A stretch of DNA of 19,476 nt from assembly GCA_039583705.1 (NCBI GenBank), contig JAVKSM010000054.1:1-19476 (forward strand), written 5' to 3'. Within the stretch, counting starts at the first letter, position 1. Each line of letters starts with the position of its first letter. Positions 7,391 through 14,261 of this stretch are shown here, in pieces. Below the pieces are notes generated by a model. It was not told the origin of the DNA and did no database searches. It was given only the letters and a program-made list of their open reading frames with translations. Source of the DNA: JAVKSM01 sp039583705. Lineage in GTDB: Bacteria; Actinomycetota; Actinomycetes; Mycobacteriales; Pseudonocardiaceae. The position numbers and the translations under genes were made by a program.

Positions 7391-8624
7391 GCGGTCGCTG
7401 GGGCGGCAGTTCGGGTGGCTCTGGGCGGCGTATGCGGTCAGCACGTTCGGCACGTGGCTCGCGTTCGACGCGTTCCCCTTGATCGCGATCCTGGTGCTGC
7501 ACGCCGGGTCGACCGAGGTGTCGGCGCTGGCAGCTGCGGGGCTGGCGGTGGGGGCGGCGGTAGCGCTGCCACTCGGCCCGTGGGTGGAGTTCCGCCGCAA
7601 GCGGCCGGTGATGGTGGCGATGGACCTGATCCGGTTCGCGGCGGTGACGAGCGTCCCCGCCGCGTTCGCGCTCGGCTGGCTCAGCTTCGCCCAACTCCTG
7701 GTCGTGTCGGTCATCGTCGCCGCGGCCGCCATCACCTTCAACGCGGCCAGCGGCGCATACCTGAAAGCGCTCGTGCGCCCGGAGGACTTGCTCGTCGCGA
7801 ACGGGCGGTTCGAGTCCACGACCTGGACCGCCACCGTGCTCGGGCCGCCGCTCGGCGGAGCCGCGATCGGGCTGTTCGGCCCGGTGACGACCGTGGTGGC
7901 CGATGCGGTCAGCTACCTGCTCTCGGCAGCAGGGATCCGCGCGATCGGCGGGAGGGAGCCGCACCCCACACGAGGCGACGCGCCGGGTCTGCGTGCCGGC
8001 GACCTGCTCGAGGGATGGCGGTACATCCTGGCCCACCCGGCGCTGCGCCCGATGTTCTGCAACACGCTCCTGGTCAACGGCCTGATCATGGCGACTTCGC
8101 CGCTGCTCGCCGTCCTCATGCTCGGCCGCCTCGGGTTCACGCCGTGGCAGTACGGCCTCGCGTTCGCAGCACCCTGCGCCGGCGGCCTCATCGGCTCACG
8201 GCTGGCCCGCCGACTCGTCGCGCGGTTCGGACAGCACAAGGTCATGCTCACCGCTGGGGCGCTGCGCGCGTGCTGGTCGCTCGGGTTGGCCTTCATCCGC
8301 CCCGGCACCGCTGGGCTCGTGATCGTCATCGCCGCCGAGCTTGGCTTGATCACCTGCATGGGCGTGTTTCACCCGGTGTTCGCCACCTACTGGCTCGACC
8401 AGACAGCGACAGACCGGGTCGCCCGCACCCTGGCCGCGTGGTCGGTCACCAGCAAGGCCACCATCGCGGCCATGACCGCCCTGTGGGGTCTGCTGGCCAG
8501 CGTCACCAGCCCCCGCACCGCGATCGCGATCGCCGGTCTCCTCATCCTGACAACCCCGCTCCTGCTCCCCCGGCACGACCACACGCCACAGCACGAACGG
8601 GAACCGGCCCGCAGCCGCCCCTAG
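7374..8624 (+). CDS. Major facilitator superfamily exporter
   Basis: A 416-residue integral membrane protein with about 12 hydrophobic segments. The first half holds FGWLWAAYAVSTFGTWLAFD, a cytoplasmic loop with FRRKRPVMVAMDLIR (the loop 2-3 position) and the SGAYLKALVRPEDLLVANGR segment typical of the EntS-like MFS group. The second half has the corresponding GSRLARRLVARFGQHKVML loop. The likely role is proton-driven drug or metabolite export; the substrate is unknown. The start is odd: GTG 7374 begins on the last base of the dead transposase's stop codon and the first five codons lie in the insertion sequence end. No Shine-Dalgarno is seen. The native start may have been lost, with the element supplying a new one; only a few residues seem affected. 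The gene ends 30 bp from the convergent flavohemoglobin gene. Confidence 0.85.
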   Translation: MRHYTRRSLGRQFGWLWAAYAVSTFGTWLAFDAFPLIAILVLHAGSTEVSALAAAGLAVGAAVALPLGPWVEFRRKRPVMVAMDLIRFAAVTSVPAAFALGWLSFAQLLVVSVIVAAAAITFNAASGAYLKALVRPEDLLVANGRFESTTWTATVLGPPLGGAAIGLFGPVTTVVADAVSYLLSAAGIRAIGGREPHPTRGDAPGLRAGDLLEGWRYILAHPALRPMFCNTLLVNGLIMATSPLLAVLMLGRLGFTPWQYGLAFAAPCAGGLIGSRLARRLVARFGQHKVMLTAGALRACWSLGLAFIRPGTAGLVIVIAAELGLITCMGVFHPVFATYWLDQTATDRVARTLAAWSVTSKATIAAMTALWGLLASVTSPRTAIAIAGLLILTTPLLLPRHDHTPQHEREPARSRP

Positions 8625-8654
8625 ACGCGTCACCAACGTCCTGCGCACCACCAG

Positions 8655-9878
8655 CTAGTCGACGGTGAACGGGTCGTAGCAGATCCGACTCAGCGGCGTG
8701 CCGGCCACGAGCATCTGCGAGACCGTCGCCCGGATCATGGCGGGCGAACCGCACACCATGACGTCGTGCTCGGGCCACGCGCCCTGGCTCGTCACGACGT
8801 CGGCGAGCGTGCCGTGCTTGGCGTCAACGGCCAGGGGGTCCTGCTCGACGACCGCCGTCACCGTCAACCACAGGGTGCCGGCGGCGATCCAGCGCAGCAT
8901 GTCCAGCGCGTAGAGATCCTCGGTGGTGCGCCCGCCGAAGAACACCGAGGTGGTCCGGCGGACGCCCCAGGCGTCGAGCTGCTCGCACATCGCGCGGATC
9001 GGCGCCACGCCCGTGCCGCCGGCGACCATCAGCAGGTCGGAGCGGGCCTCCGGGTCCAGCGTCATCTGGCCCATCGGAGGCCCGATCCGCCAGGTGTCCC
9101 CGGCCTGGGAGTGCGCCACCATCGCCCGGCTCGCGCTGCCGCCGGGGACGGCGCGGACGTGGAACTCCATCGTGGCGTCCTCGCGCGGGGCGTTGGCCGG
9201 CGAGAGGTAGCGCCACAGCCGGGGCCGCTGCGGGATCTCGACGCTGACGTACTGGCCGGCGACGTAGGGCACCGGCTCGCTCGGCTGCACCTGGATCACC
9301 GCGAGGTCCCAGCTCAGCCGGCGGTGCTCGACGACCCGCGCGCTCCAACTGACCGGATCCTGGGCGAGCTCGGCCGCCTGCCGCATCGCCCCGCTCACCA
9401 CGCCGTAGGCGTCGTGCCACGCCTGCGCCACCGCCGGGGTCCAGGCGTCCTGCGCGAACTCCTCGACCGTGCCCAGCAGCGCCCGGCCGAACACCTCGTA
9501 GTGCGCGCCGACGACACCGAACTTGCGGTGGTCGCGGGCCAACTGGGACAGAAACGGACCGAGCTCGCCCGGCCGGTCGATCGTCTGCACGATGTGTACC
9601 AACGCCCGCAGCAGCCGGTTGCGTTGGACTTGCATGGTGGCCGGGAACAGCTCTCGGATGGCCGGGGCGTAGCTGAACAGCCGGCCGTAGAAACGCTTGG
9701 TGAACTCCTCATGACACGGCGCGACCACCTGCCAGCTCTCCCGGATCAGGCGCACCGTCCGGGATCCGGCGGTCTCGGTCGGCGCGTCCCCGTCACCCCC
9801 GTCACCCCCAGCGAGGGGCTCCGCGCCCATGCGGTGGTTGGCGGCGGTGAACTGGTCAACGGTCGTCGGCGGCACCAC
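8655..9878 (-). CDS. Flavohemoglobin-like globin-oxidoreductase (type II-like)
   Basis: A 407-residue soluble protein with an N-terminal globin (about 41-170), an FAD-binding barrel (about 180-275) and an NAD-binding domain (about 280-407). Aligned by eye to E. coli Hmp, heme-pocket residues are present: Tyr64 (B10, in RFYGRLF), Gln85 (E7) and proximal His117 (ARDHRKF). The reductase half has AGGTGVAPI for NAD. The FAD motif is RYLS (223-226), not the classical RxYS, and the C-terminus ends YDPFTVD rather than the Hmp ECFGP ending. This matches the type II actinobacterial class such as Rv0385, where D-lactate oxidation has been reported instead of classical NO dioxygenase activity. GTG 9878 (or 9875) is chosen because GAGGAA lies 5-8 bases upstream; a longer frame to 10124 has no globin-like content. 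It is divergent from clpB, as in M. tuberculosis. Confidence 0.88.
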   Translation of the reverse strand: MVPPTTVDQFTAANHRMGAEPLAGGDGGDGDAPTETAGSRTVRLIRESWQVVAPCHEEFTKRFYGRLFSYAPAIRELFPATMQVQRNRLLRALVHIVQTIDRPGELGPFLSQLARDHRKFGVVGAHYEVFGRALLGTVEEFAQDAWTPAVAQAWHDAYGVVSGAMRQAAELAQDPVSWSARVVEHRRLSWDLAVIQVQPSEPVPYVAGQYVSVEIPQRPRLWRYLSPANAPREDATMEFHVRAVPGGSASRAMVAHSQAGDTWRIGPPMGQMTLDPEARSDLLMVAGGTGVAPIRAMCEQLDAWGVRRTTSVFFGGRTTEDLYALDMLRWIAAGTLWLTVTAVVEQDPLAVDAKHGTLADVVTSQGAWPEHDVMVCGSPAMIRATVSQMLVAGTPLSRICYDPFTVD

Positions 9879-9994
9879 GGCATTCCTCTCAGGCCAGTGC
9901 AGGTCGCGGCCGGCCCCCTCCGAGCCGCATCTCTGTCTCCGCCCAGCCACAGCCGCCGCGGTGGCGTCCGGCCGGACCCGCCGATCCCGCAGGG

Positions 9995-10000
9995 ATACTA
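9995..10000 (-). promoter_or_regulatory. Possible -10 element for the flavohemoglobin gene
   Basis: On the minus strand this reads TAGTAT, fitting TANNNT. It would start transcription near 9988 and leave a leader of about 110 bases. No strong -35 is visible at 17-18 bp, so confidence is modest. Confidence 0.35.
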
Positions 10001-10047
10001 GCCCGGGAACGGGCATCCGGGGCAAACCCCGACCGCGGTCACCGCTG

Positions 10048-10080
10048 CGTGGTCGGCGCCACGCGGGTGTGCCGACCACG
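10048..10080. repeat. 10-bp perfect inverted repeat between the flavohemoglobin gene and clpB
   Basis: CGTGGTCGGC (10048-10057) pairs with GCCGACCACG (10071-10080) across a 13-base loop. No T-run follows on either strand, so an intrinsic terminator is unlikely. It lies 24 bp before the clpB HAIR and upstream of the minus-strand -10 candidate, a position that suits an operator for the divergent gene. Confidence 0.7.
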
Positions 10081-10104
10081 AGCCGCTGCCGGGCTGTCGC
10101 GGCT

Positions 10105-10125
10105 CTTGAGCGGAACAGGCTCAAG
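10105..10125. promoter_or_regulatory. HspR operator (perfect HAIR) upstream of clpB
   Basis: CTTGAGC-N7-GCTCAAG is a perfect 7-bp inverted repeat with the exact HAIR spacing. It ends 4 bp before the likely clpB -35 element. HspR control of clpB is established in Streptomyces and mycobacteria, and the HspR gene lies in the same window. Confidence 0.92.
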
Positions 10126-10129
10126 TTTC

Positions 10130-10158
10130 CTGACGTTGGAGGTGGTGCGGGGCAGGAT
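10130..10158 (+). promoter_or_regulatory. Likely clpB promoter
   Basis: CTGACG (10130-10135) and CAGGAT (10153-10158) are separated by 17 bp and resemble the actinobacterial housekeeping pattern TTGACn/TAGGAT with one mismatch each. Transcription would begin near 10165, leaving a leader of about 63 bases. The HAIR site abuts the -35, so HspR binding would interfere with RNA polymerase. Confidence 0.6.
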
Positions 10159-10181
10159 GGCCCCGGCGCAGCGACGAGCAG

Positions 10182-10207
10182 CAGTCAGTGACGCCAGTCA
10201 GTGACGC
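10182..10207. repeat. 13-bp tandem direct repeat in the clpB leader
   Basis: CAGTCAGTGACGC is present twice head to tail (10182-10194 and 10195-10207), ending 2 bp before the GGAGG ribosome-binding sequence. It lies within the predicted untranslated leader. Confidence 0.95.
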
Positions 10208-10227
10208 CAGGAGGAACCGGGGCCCAG

Positions 10228-12831
10228 ATGGACGCTTTCACCCCCACCACCAAGACCCAGCAGGCCGTCTCGGCCGCGGTGCAGGCCGCGACCGCCGCCG
10301 GCAACCCGCATGTCGCGCCGGCCCACCTGCTCAGCGCGCTGCTCGCCCAGTCCGACGGCATCACCACGCCGCTGCTGGCCGCCGTGGGCGCCGACCCGGC
10401 CGCCGTGCGCACCGAGGCGGAGCGGCTGGCTGCCGGCCTGCCCAGCGCCACCGGTTCCACGGTCGCCGCGCCACAGTTCGACCGGGACGCCGTCGCCGTG
10501 CTCAACTCGGCCCAACAGCTCGCGACCGACATGGGCGACGAGTACGTCTCCACCGAGCACCTGCTCGTCGGCCTGGCGACGAGAGGCGCGGCGGTGGCCG
10601 ACCTGCTGCGCCGCCACGGCGCCTCCCCGGACGCGCTGCGGGAGGCCTTCGCCAGGATCCGGGGCTCGGCGCGGGTCACCTCGCCGGAGCCGGAGGGGAC
10701 CTACCAGGCGTTGCAGAAGTACGGCAACGACCTCACCGAGCGGGCCCGCAAGGGCGAGCTCGACCCGGTGATCGGCCGGGACGCCGAGATCCGCCGGGTG
10801 GTGCAGGTGCTCTCGCGGCGGACCAAGAACAACCCGGTGCTCATCGGCGAGCCCGGGGTCGGCAAGACCGCGATCGTCGAGGGCCTGGCCCAGCGGATCG
10901 TCGCCGGTGACGTGCCGGAGTCGCTGCGCGGCAAGCGGGTCGTCGCGCTGGACCTCGGGTCGATGGTGGCCGGGGCGAAGTACCGCGGCGAGTTCGAGGA
11001 GCGGCTCAAGGCCGTGCTCAAGGAGATCACCGACGCCGCCGGCCAGGTCATCACGTTCATCGACGAGCTGCACACCATCGTCGGTGCCGGGGCGACCGGC
11101 GAGCCCGCCGCGGCCTCCCTGGACGCTGGCAACATGATCAAGCCGATGCTGGCCCGGGGGGAGCTGCGGATGGTCGGCGCGACCACCCTGGATGAGTACC
11201 GCAAGCACATCGAGTCCGACGCGGCGCTGGAGCGCCGCTTCCAGCAGGTGTTCGTCGGTGAGCCGTCCGTGGAGGACACCATCGGCATCCTGCGCGGGCT
11301 CAAGGAGCGCTACGAGGTGCACCACGGCGTGCGGATCACCGACTCCGCGCTGGTTGCGGCCGCGACCCTGTCCGCCCGCTACATCACCGCCCGGTTCCTG
11401 CCGGACAAGGCGATCGACCTGGTCGACGAGGCGTCCTCCCGGCTCCGGATGGAGATCGACTCGCGGCCGGTGGAGGTCGACGAGGTGGAGCGCGCGGTGC
11501 GCCGCCTGGAGATCGAGGAGATGGCGCTGGCCACGGAGGACGACCCCGCCTCCGCCCAGCGGTTGGTCGCGCTGCGCGCCGAGCTCGCCGAGCGCCGCGA
11601 GGAGCTCGCCGCGCTCACCGCCCGCTGGCAGCGTGAGAAGGACGCCATCGACGCCGTCCGGGTGCTCAAGGAACAGCTCGAACAACTGCGTGGGGAGTCC
11701 GAGCGGGCGGAGCGTGACGGCGACCTCGGCCGCGCCGCGGAGCTGCGCTACGGGCGGATCCCGGCGCTGGAGAAGGAACTGGAGACGGCGACGGCCTCCA
11801 CCCGCGACGACCAGGTGATGCTCAAGGAGGAGGTCGGCCCGGACGACGTGGCCGACGTCGTCTCCGCGTGGACCGGCATCCCGGCTGGGCGGCTGCTGGA
11901 GGGCGAGACCGCCAAGCTGCTGCGCATGGAGGACGAGCTGTCCCGCCGCGTGGTGGGCCAGGCGCAGGCGGTCCGGGCGGTCTCGGACGCGGTGCGCCGC
12001 GCCCGCGCCGGGGTCGCCGACCCGGACCGGCCGACCGGCAGCTTCCTGTTCCTCGGGCCCACCGGCGTCGGTAAGACCGAGCTGGCCAAGGCGCTGGCCG
12101 AGTTCCTCTTCGACGACGAGCGCGCGATGGTGCGCATCGACATGAGCGAGTATTCCGAGAAGCACAGCGTCGCTCGCCTCGTCGGCGCCCCGCCCGGCTA
12201 CGTGGGCTACGACCAGGGCGGCCAGCTCACCGAGGCGGTGCGTCGCCGGCCGTACACCGTGGTGCTGCTCGACGAGGTGGAGAAGGCGCACCCGGACGTG
12301 TTCGACGTCCTGCTGGCCGTGCTCGACGACGGTCGGCTCACCGACGGGCACGGCCGCACCGTGGACTTCCGCAACACGATCCTGGTGATGACGTCCAACC
12401 TGGGCTCGGCGGTGATCGCGGACCCGGCACTGTCCGAACGGGACCGCCGCGACGCCGTGATGGCCGTGGTGCAGCGCCACTTCAAGCCGGAGTTCCTCAA
12501 CCGGCTCGACGACGTGGTGGTGTTCTCCCAGCTCACGATGGCCGAGCTGACCTCCATTGTGGACATTCAGGTGGAGCGGCTGTCCCGCCGGCTGGCCGCG
12601 CGGCGGTTGACCCTCAAGGTCAGCGACGCCGCCCGGGAGTGGCTGGCCCTCAATGGGTTCGACCCGGTCTACGGGGCCAGGCCGCTGCGCCGGTTGGTGG
12701 CCAGCGCGATCGGCGACCAGCTCGCCCGCGAGCTGCTCGCCGGTGAGGTCCGCGACGGCGACACCGTGGTGGTCGACCTCGACAACTCCGCCCAGGGGGG
12801 CACCGGAGCCCTCACCGTCAGTCGGCTGTGA
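10228..12831 (+). CDS. clpB: AAA+ disaggregase ClpB
   Basis: A hexameric Hsp104-type ATPase of 867 residues that extracts polypeptides from aggregates together with DnaK/DnaJ/GrpE. The Clp_N double repeat covers about residues 1-145. Nucleotide-binding domain 1 has Walker A GEPGVGKT (from 207) and Walker B around VITFIDELHT. A coiled-coil middle domain (about 405-525) interacts with DnaK. Domain 2 has Walker A GPTGVGKT (from 610), the GYVGYDQGG pore loop and Walker B VVLLDEVEKAH. The middle domain and absence of a ClpP-docking loop separate it from ClpA/ClpC. ATG 10228 gives the family start MDAFTPTTKTQQ; GGAGG (10210-10214) lies 13 bases upstream, slightly far. An in-frame GTG at 10201 would add nine residues translated from the 13-bp repeat region. 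It is controlled by the adjacent HAIR site. Confidence 0.97.
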   Translation: MDAFTPTTKTQQAVSAAVQAATAAGNPHVAPAHLLSALLAQSDGITTPLLAAVGADPAAVRTEAERLAAGLPSATGSTVAAPQFDRDAVAVLNSAQQLATDMGDEYVSTEHLLVGLATRGAAVADLLRRHGASPDALREAFARIRGSARVTSPEPEGTYQALQKYGNDLTERARKGELDPVIGRDAEIRRVVQVLSRRTKNNPVLIGEPGVGKTAIVEGLAQRIVAGDVPESLRGKRVVALDLGSMVAGAKYRGEFEERLKAVLKEITDAAGQVITFIDELHTIVGAGATGEPAAASLDAGNMIKPMLARGELRMVGATTLDEYRKHIESDAALERRFQQVFVGEPSVEDTIGILRGLKERYEVHHGVRITDSALVAAATLSARYITARFLPDKAIDLVDEASSRLRMEIDSRPVEVDEVERAVRRLEIEEMALATEDDPASAQRLVALRAELAERREELAALTARWQREKDAIDAVRVLKEQLEQLRGESERAERDGDLGRAAELRYGRIPALEKELETATASTRDDQVMLKEEVGPDDVADVVSAWTGIPAGRLLEGETAKLLRMEDELSRRVVGQAQAVRAVSDAVRRARAGVADPDRPTGSFLFLGPTGVGKTELAKALAEFLFDDERAMVRIDMSEYSEKHSVARLVGAPPGYVGYDQGGQLTEAVRRRPYTVVLLDEVEKAHPDVFDVLLAVLDDGRLTDGHGRTVDFRNTILVMTSNLGSAVIADPALSERDRRDAVMAVVQRHFKPEFLNRLDDVVVFSQLTMAELTSIVDIQVERLSRRLAARRLTLKVSDAAREWLALNGFDPVYGARPLRRLVASAIGDQLARELLAGEVRDGDTVVVDLDNSAQGGTGALTVSRL

Positions 12832-12864
12832 CCGGCCGGTGCACCATTGCCCAAGCAAGATCGC

Positions 12865-12870
12865 TACGCT
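12865..12870 (+). promoter_or_regulatory. -10-like element of a probable leaderless gene
   Basis: TACGCT lies 6 bases before GTG 12877. A TANNNT hexamer at this distance would start transcription on or next to the start codon, the usual signature of leaderless mRNAs in actinobacteria. No clear -35 is seen. Confidence 0.5.
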
Positions 12871-12876
12871 GTCGCC

Positions 12877-13575
12877 GTGGGACTTCCTGCCTGGGCTTGG
12901 TTCACCGTCGCGGTCGTCGCGGGCGGAGGCGGGCTGGCGTTGTTGCGTGTCGACCGTGGCCGTGGGCGTGCGACGGTGGGCTACCCCCGGGACCGTCGGC
13001 GGTGGGCGGCGCGGATGGACTGGGACTTCACCGACACCGATCCCATGCTGCCCAGCCGGTGGCGTTTCGGCACCATCCACCAGGGCGGCCACGGGCAGGC
13101 CCGGAACCTCGCGACCGGCAGGGTGCCCGCCCCGGACGGCTCCCGGCGGCTGGCGCACGTCTTCGACCACGAACAGGCCGGGCGGATCACCGGTGCCGTG
13201 GCGGCGGTGCATGCCGCGGCCGCCGCGCCGGCCGCGATCGAGCTGCGGCTGGCGTCGGCCCCGCTGCCCGACGACGCCGGGTTGAGCCCGGTCGGCACCG
13301 TCGGCTCCCGCGTCGCCTTCACCACCGACGCCGTCGCGGCGCGCCCGCTGCTCACCCCGGAGCTGGCGCGGGCCGTCGAAGAGGTGGGGGCCGACATCCC
13401 GTTGCTGTGGGTGGAGGACGCCTGGGTGCTGGCTGCCGCGCCCGGCGACATCACCCCGGAGCGCACCCAGCGGCTGCTGTTGGCGCTGGTCGACGTCGCG
13501 TTGGCGGTGGAGCCCAGGCAGGACGGCACCGGGAACAGCGGGCAGCCGCCGCCGGCGCCCCGCCGCTCGGGCTGA
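12877..13575 (+). CDS. Membrane-anchored conserved protein, Rv0383c-like
   Basis: A 232-residue protein with one N-terminal membrane segment (LPAWAWFTVAVVAGGGGLAL, residues 3-22) that would act as an uncleaved anchor, followed by a basic linker and an approximately 200-residue domain outside or inside the membrane. I do not recognise a catalytic motif; the most distinctive stretch is DTDPMLPSRWRFGTIHQGGH followed by ARNLATG. The position between clpB and pyrE matches Rv0383c, annotated as a possible secreted protein in M. tuberculosis (from memory). GTG 12877 is preferred because it starts right before the anchor and has a -10-like TACGCT 6 bases upstream; TTG 12847 is an alternative adding ten residues. 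The stop codon lies inside the first unit of the 24-bp tandem repeat. Function unknown. Confidence 0.8.
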   Translation: MGLPAWAWFTVAVVAGGGGLALLRVDRGRGRATVGYPRDRRRWAARMDWDFTDTDPMLPSRWRFGTIHQGGHGQARNLATGRVPAPDGSRRLAHVFDHEQAGRITGAVAAVHAAAAAPAAIELRLASAPLPDDAGLSPVGTVGSRVAFTTDAVAARPLLTPELARAVEEVGADIPLLWVEDAWVLAAAPGDITPERTQRLLLALVDVALAVEPRQDGTGNSGQPPPAPRRSG

Positions 13576-13688
13576 CGCTCGGCGTGGCGGTCGGGCTGAC
13601 GCTCGGCATGGCGGTCGGGCTGACGCTCGGCATGGCGGTCGGGCTGACGCTCGGCATGGCGGTCGGGCTGACGGTCAGGCCGGCGGTC
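13569..13688. repeat. 24-bp tandem repeat, 5 copies, between the Rv0383c-like gene and pyrE
   Basis: Units start at 13569, 13593, 13617, 13641 and 13665. The first four share GGGCTGACGCTCGGC followed by (A/G)TGGCGGTC; the fifth is degenerate. The upstream gene's TGA stop (13573-13575) is in unit 1. In the pyrE frame each unit encodes GLTLGMAV and contains an ATG (13608, 13632, 13656), with no stop before pyrE. There are no spacers, so this is not a CRISPR array. Confidence 0.97.
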
Positions 13689-13695
13689 GAGCTGG

Positions 13696-13701
13696 CACAC
13701 T
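13696..13701 (+). promoter_or_regulatory. Weak -10-like element before pyrE
   Basis: CACACT lies 8 bases before GTG 13710. It differs from TANNNT only in its first base and sits at the distance expected for a leaderless transcript. Readthrough from the upstream gene is equally possible. Confidence 0.3.
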
Positions 13702-13709
13702 GGGATGGC

Positions 13710-14261
13710 GTGACGCCCGGCCTCGACCCCGCAGCCCGCGCCAAGCTTGCCGTGCTGGTCCGCGAGCTGGCGGTGGTGCGCGGTGGGGTGGTGCTCACCT
13801 CGGGCGCGGTGGCCGACTACTACGTCGACCTGCGGCGCGTGACCCTGCACCACGCCGCCGCCCCGCTCGTCGGTCGGCTGCTGCGCGAGCTCACCGCGGA
13901 CTGGGACTACGTTGCAGTCGGCGGCCTCACCCTGGGTGCCGACCCGGTCGCGGCCGCGGTGCTGCACGCACCCGGCCGGCCGGTGGACGCGTTCGTGGTG
14001 CGCAGGTCGGTCAAGCGGCACGGGATGGCACGGCGCGTCGAGGGCCCCGACGTCGCTGGTCGCCGGGTGCTGGCCGTCGAGGACACTGCCACCACCGGGG
14101 CCAGCGTGCTCACGGCGGTCGCCGCGCTGCAGGACGCGGGCGCGCACGTCGTCGGGGTGGCGACCGTCGTGGACCGGGACACCGGCGCCCGCCAGGCCGT
14201 GCAGGCCCACGGGCTGGCCTATCGCAGCATCCTCGGGCGCTCCGACCTCGGCGTGACATGA
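13710..14261 (+). CDS. pyrE: Orotate phosphoribosyltransferase
   Basis: PyrE makes orotidine 5'-phosphate from orotate and PRPP in de novo pyrimidine synthesis. The 183-residue product has the family features: LTSGAVADYYVDLRRVTLHH near the N-terminus (the SGxxxxYY-type orotate site), YVAVGGLTLGADPVAAAVLH, the flexible loop VVRRSVKRHGMARRVEGPDV and the PRPP-binding motif VLAVEDTATTGASVL. GTG 13710 gives a normal-length N-terminus (TPGLDPAARAKLAVLVRELA). The frame is open upstream through the 24-bp repeat, so starts at ATG 13656, 13632 or 13608 would add 18, 26 or 34 residues; those extra residues are not family-like. The gene overlaps the following methyltransferase gene by ATGA, suggesting a pyrE-trmH-GH76 operon. 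Confidence 0.95.
   Translation: MTPGLDPAARAKLAVLVRELAVVRGGVVLTSGAVADYYVDLRRVTLHHAAAPLVGRLLRELTADWDYVAVGGLTLGADPVAAAVLHAPGRPVDAFVVRRSVKRHGMARRVEGPDVAGRRVLAVEDTATTGASVLTAVAALQDAGAHVVGVATVVDRDTGARQAVQAHGLAYRSILGRSDLGVT

Noticed and set aside
7170..8624. A transposase-MFS fusion protein of 484 residues
   Set aside because: The join arises from a one-base frameshift in the dead IS630 transposase; the true transposase C-terminus lies in another frame and ends at 7374, where the exporter starts.
10048..10080. Intrinsic terminator
   Set aside because: The stem is strong but no T-rich tract follows on either strand and no gene ends next to it.
9879..10124. N-terminal extension of the flavohemoglobin frame up to 10124
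   Set aside because: The extra residues are Arg/Gly/Pro-rich, cover the clpB control region including the inverted repeat, and a well-placed GAGGAA supports the start at 9878 or 9875.
10198..13212. A 1004-codon open frame on the minus strand across clpB
   Set aside because: Antisense of a certain clpB gene; very long empty frames are expected in high-GC coding DNA. Its translation is low-complexity Arg/Gly/Leu/His without any domain.
13569..13688. CRISPR array
   Set aside because: Units are head to tail with no spacers and no cas genes are nearby.
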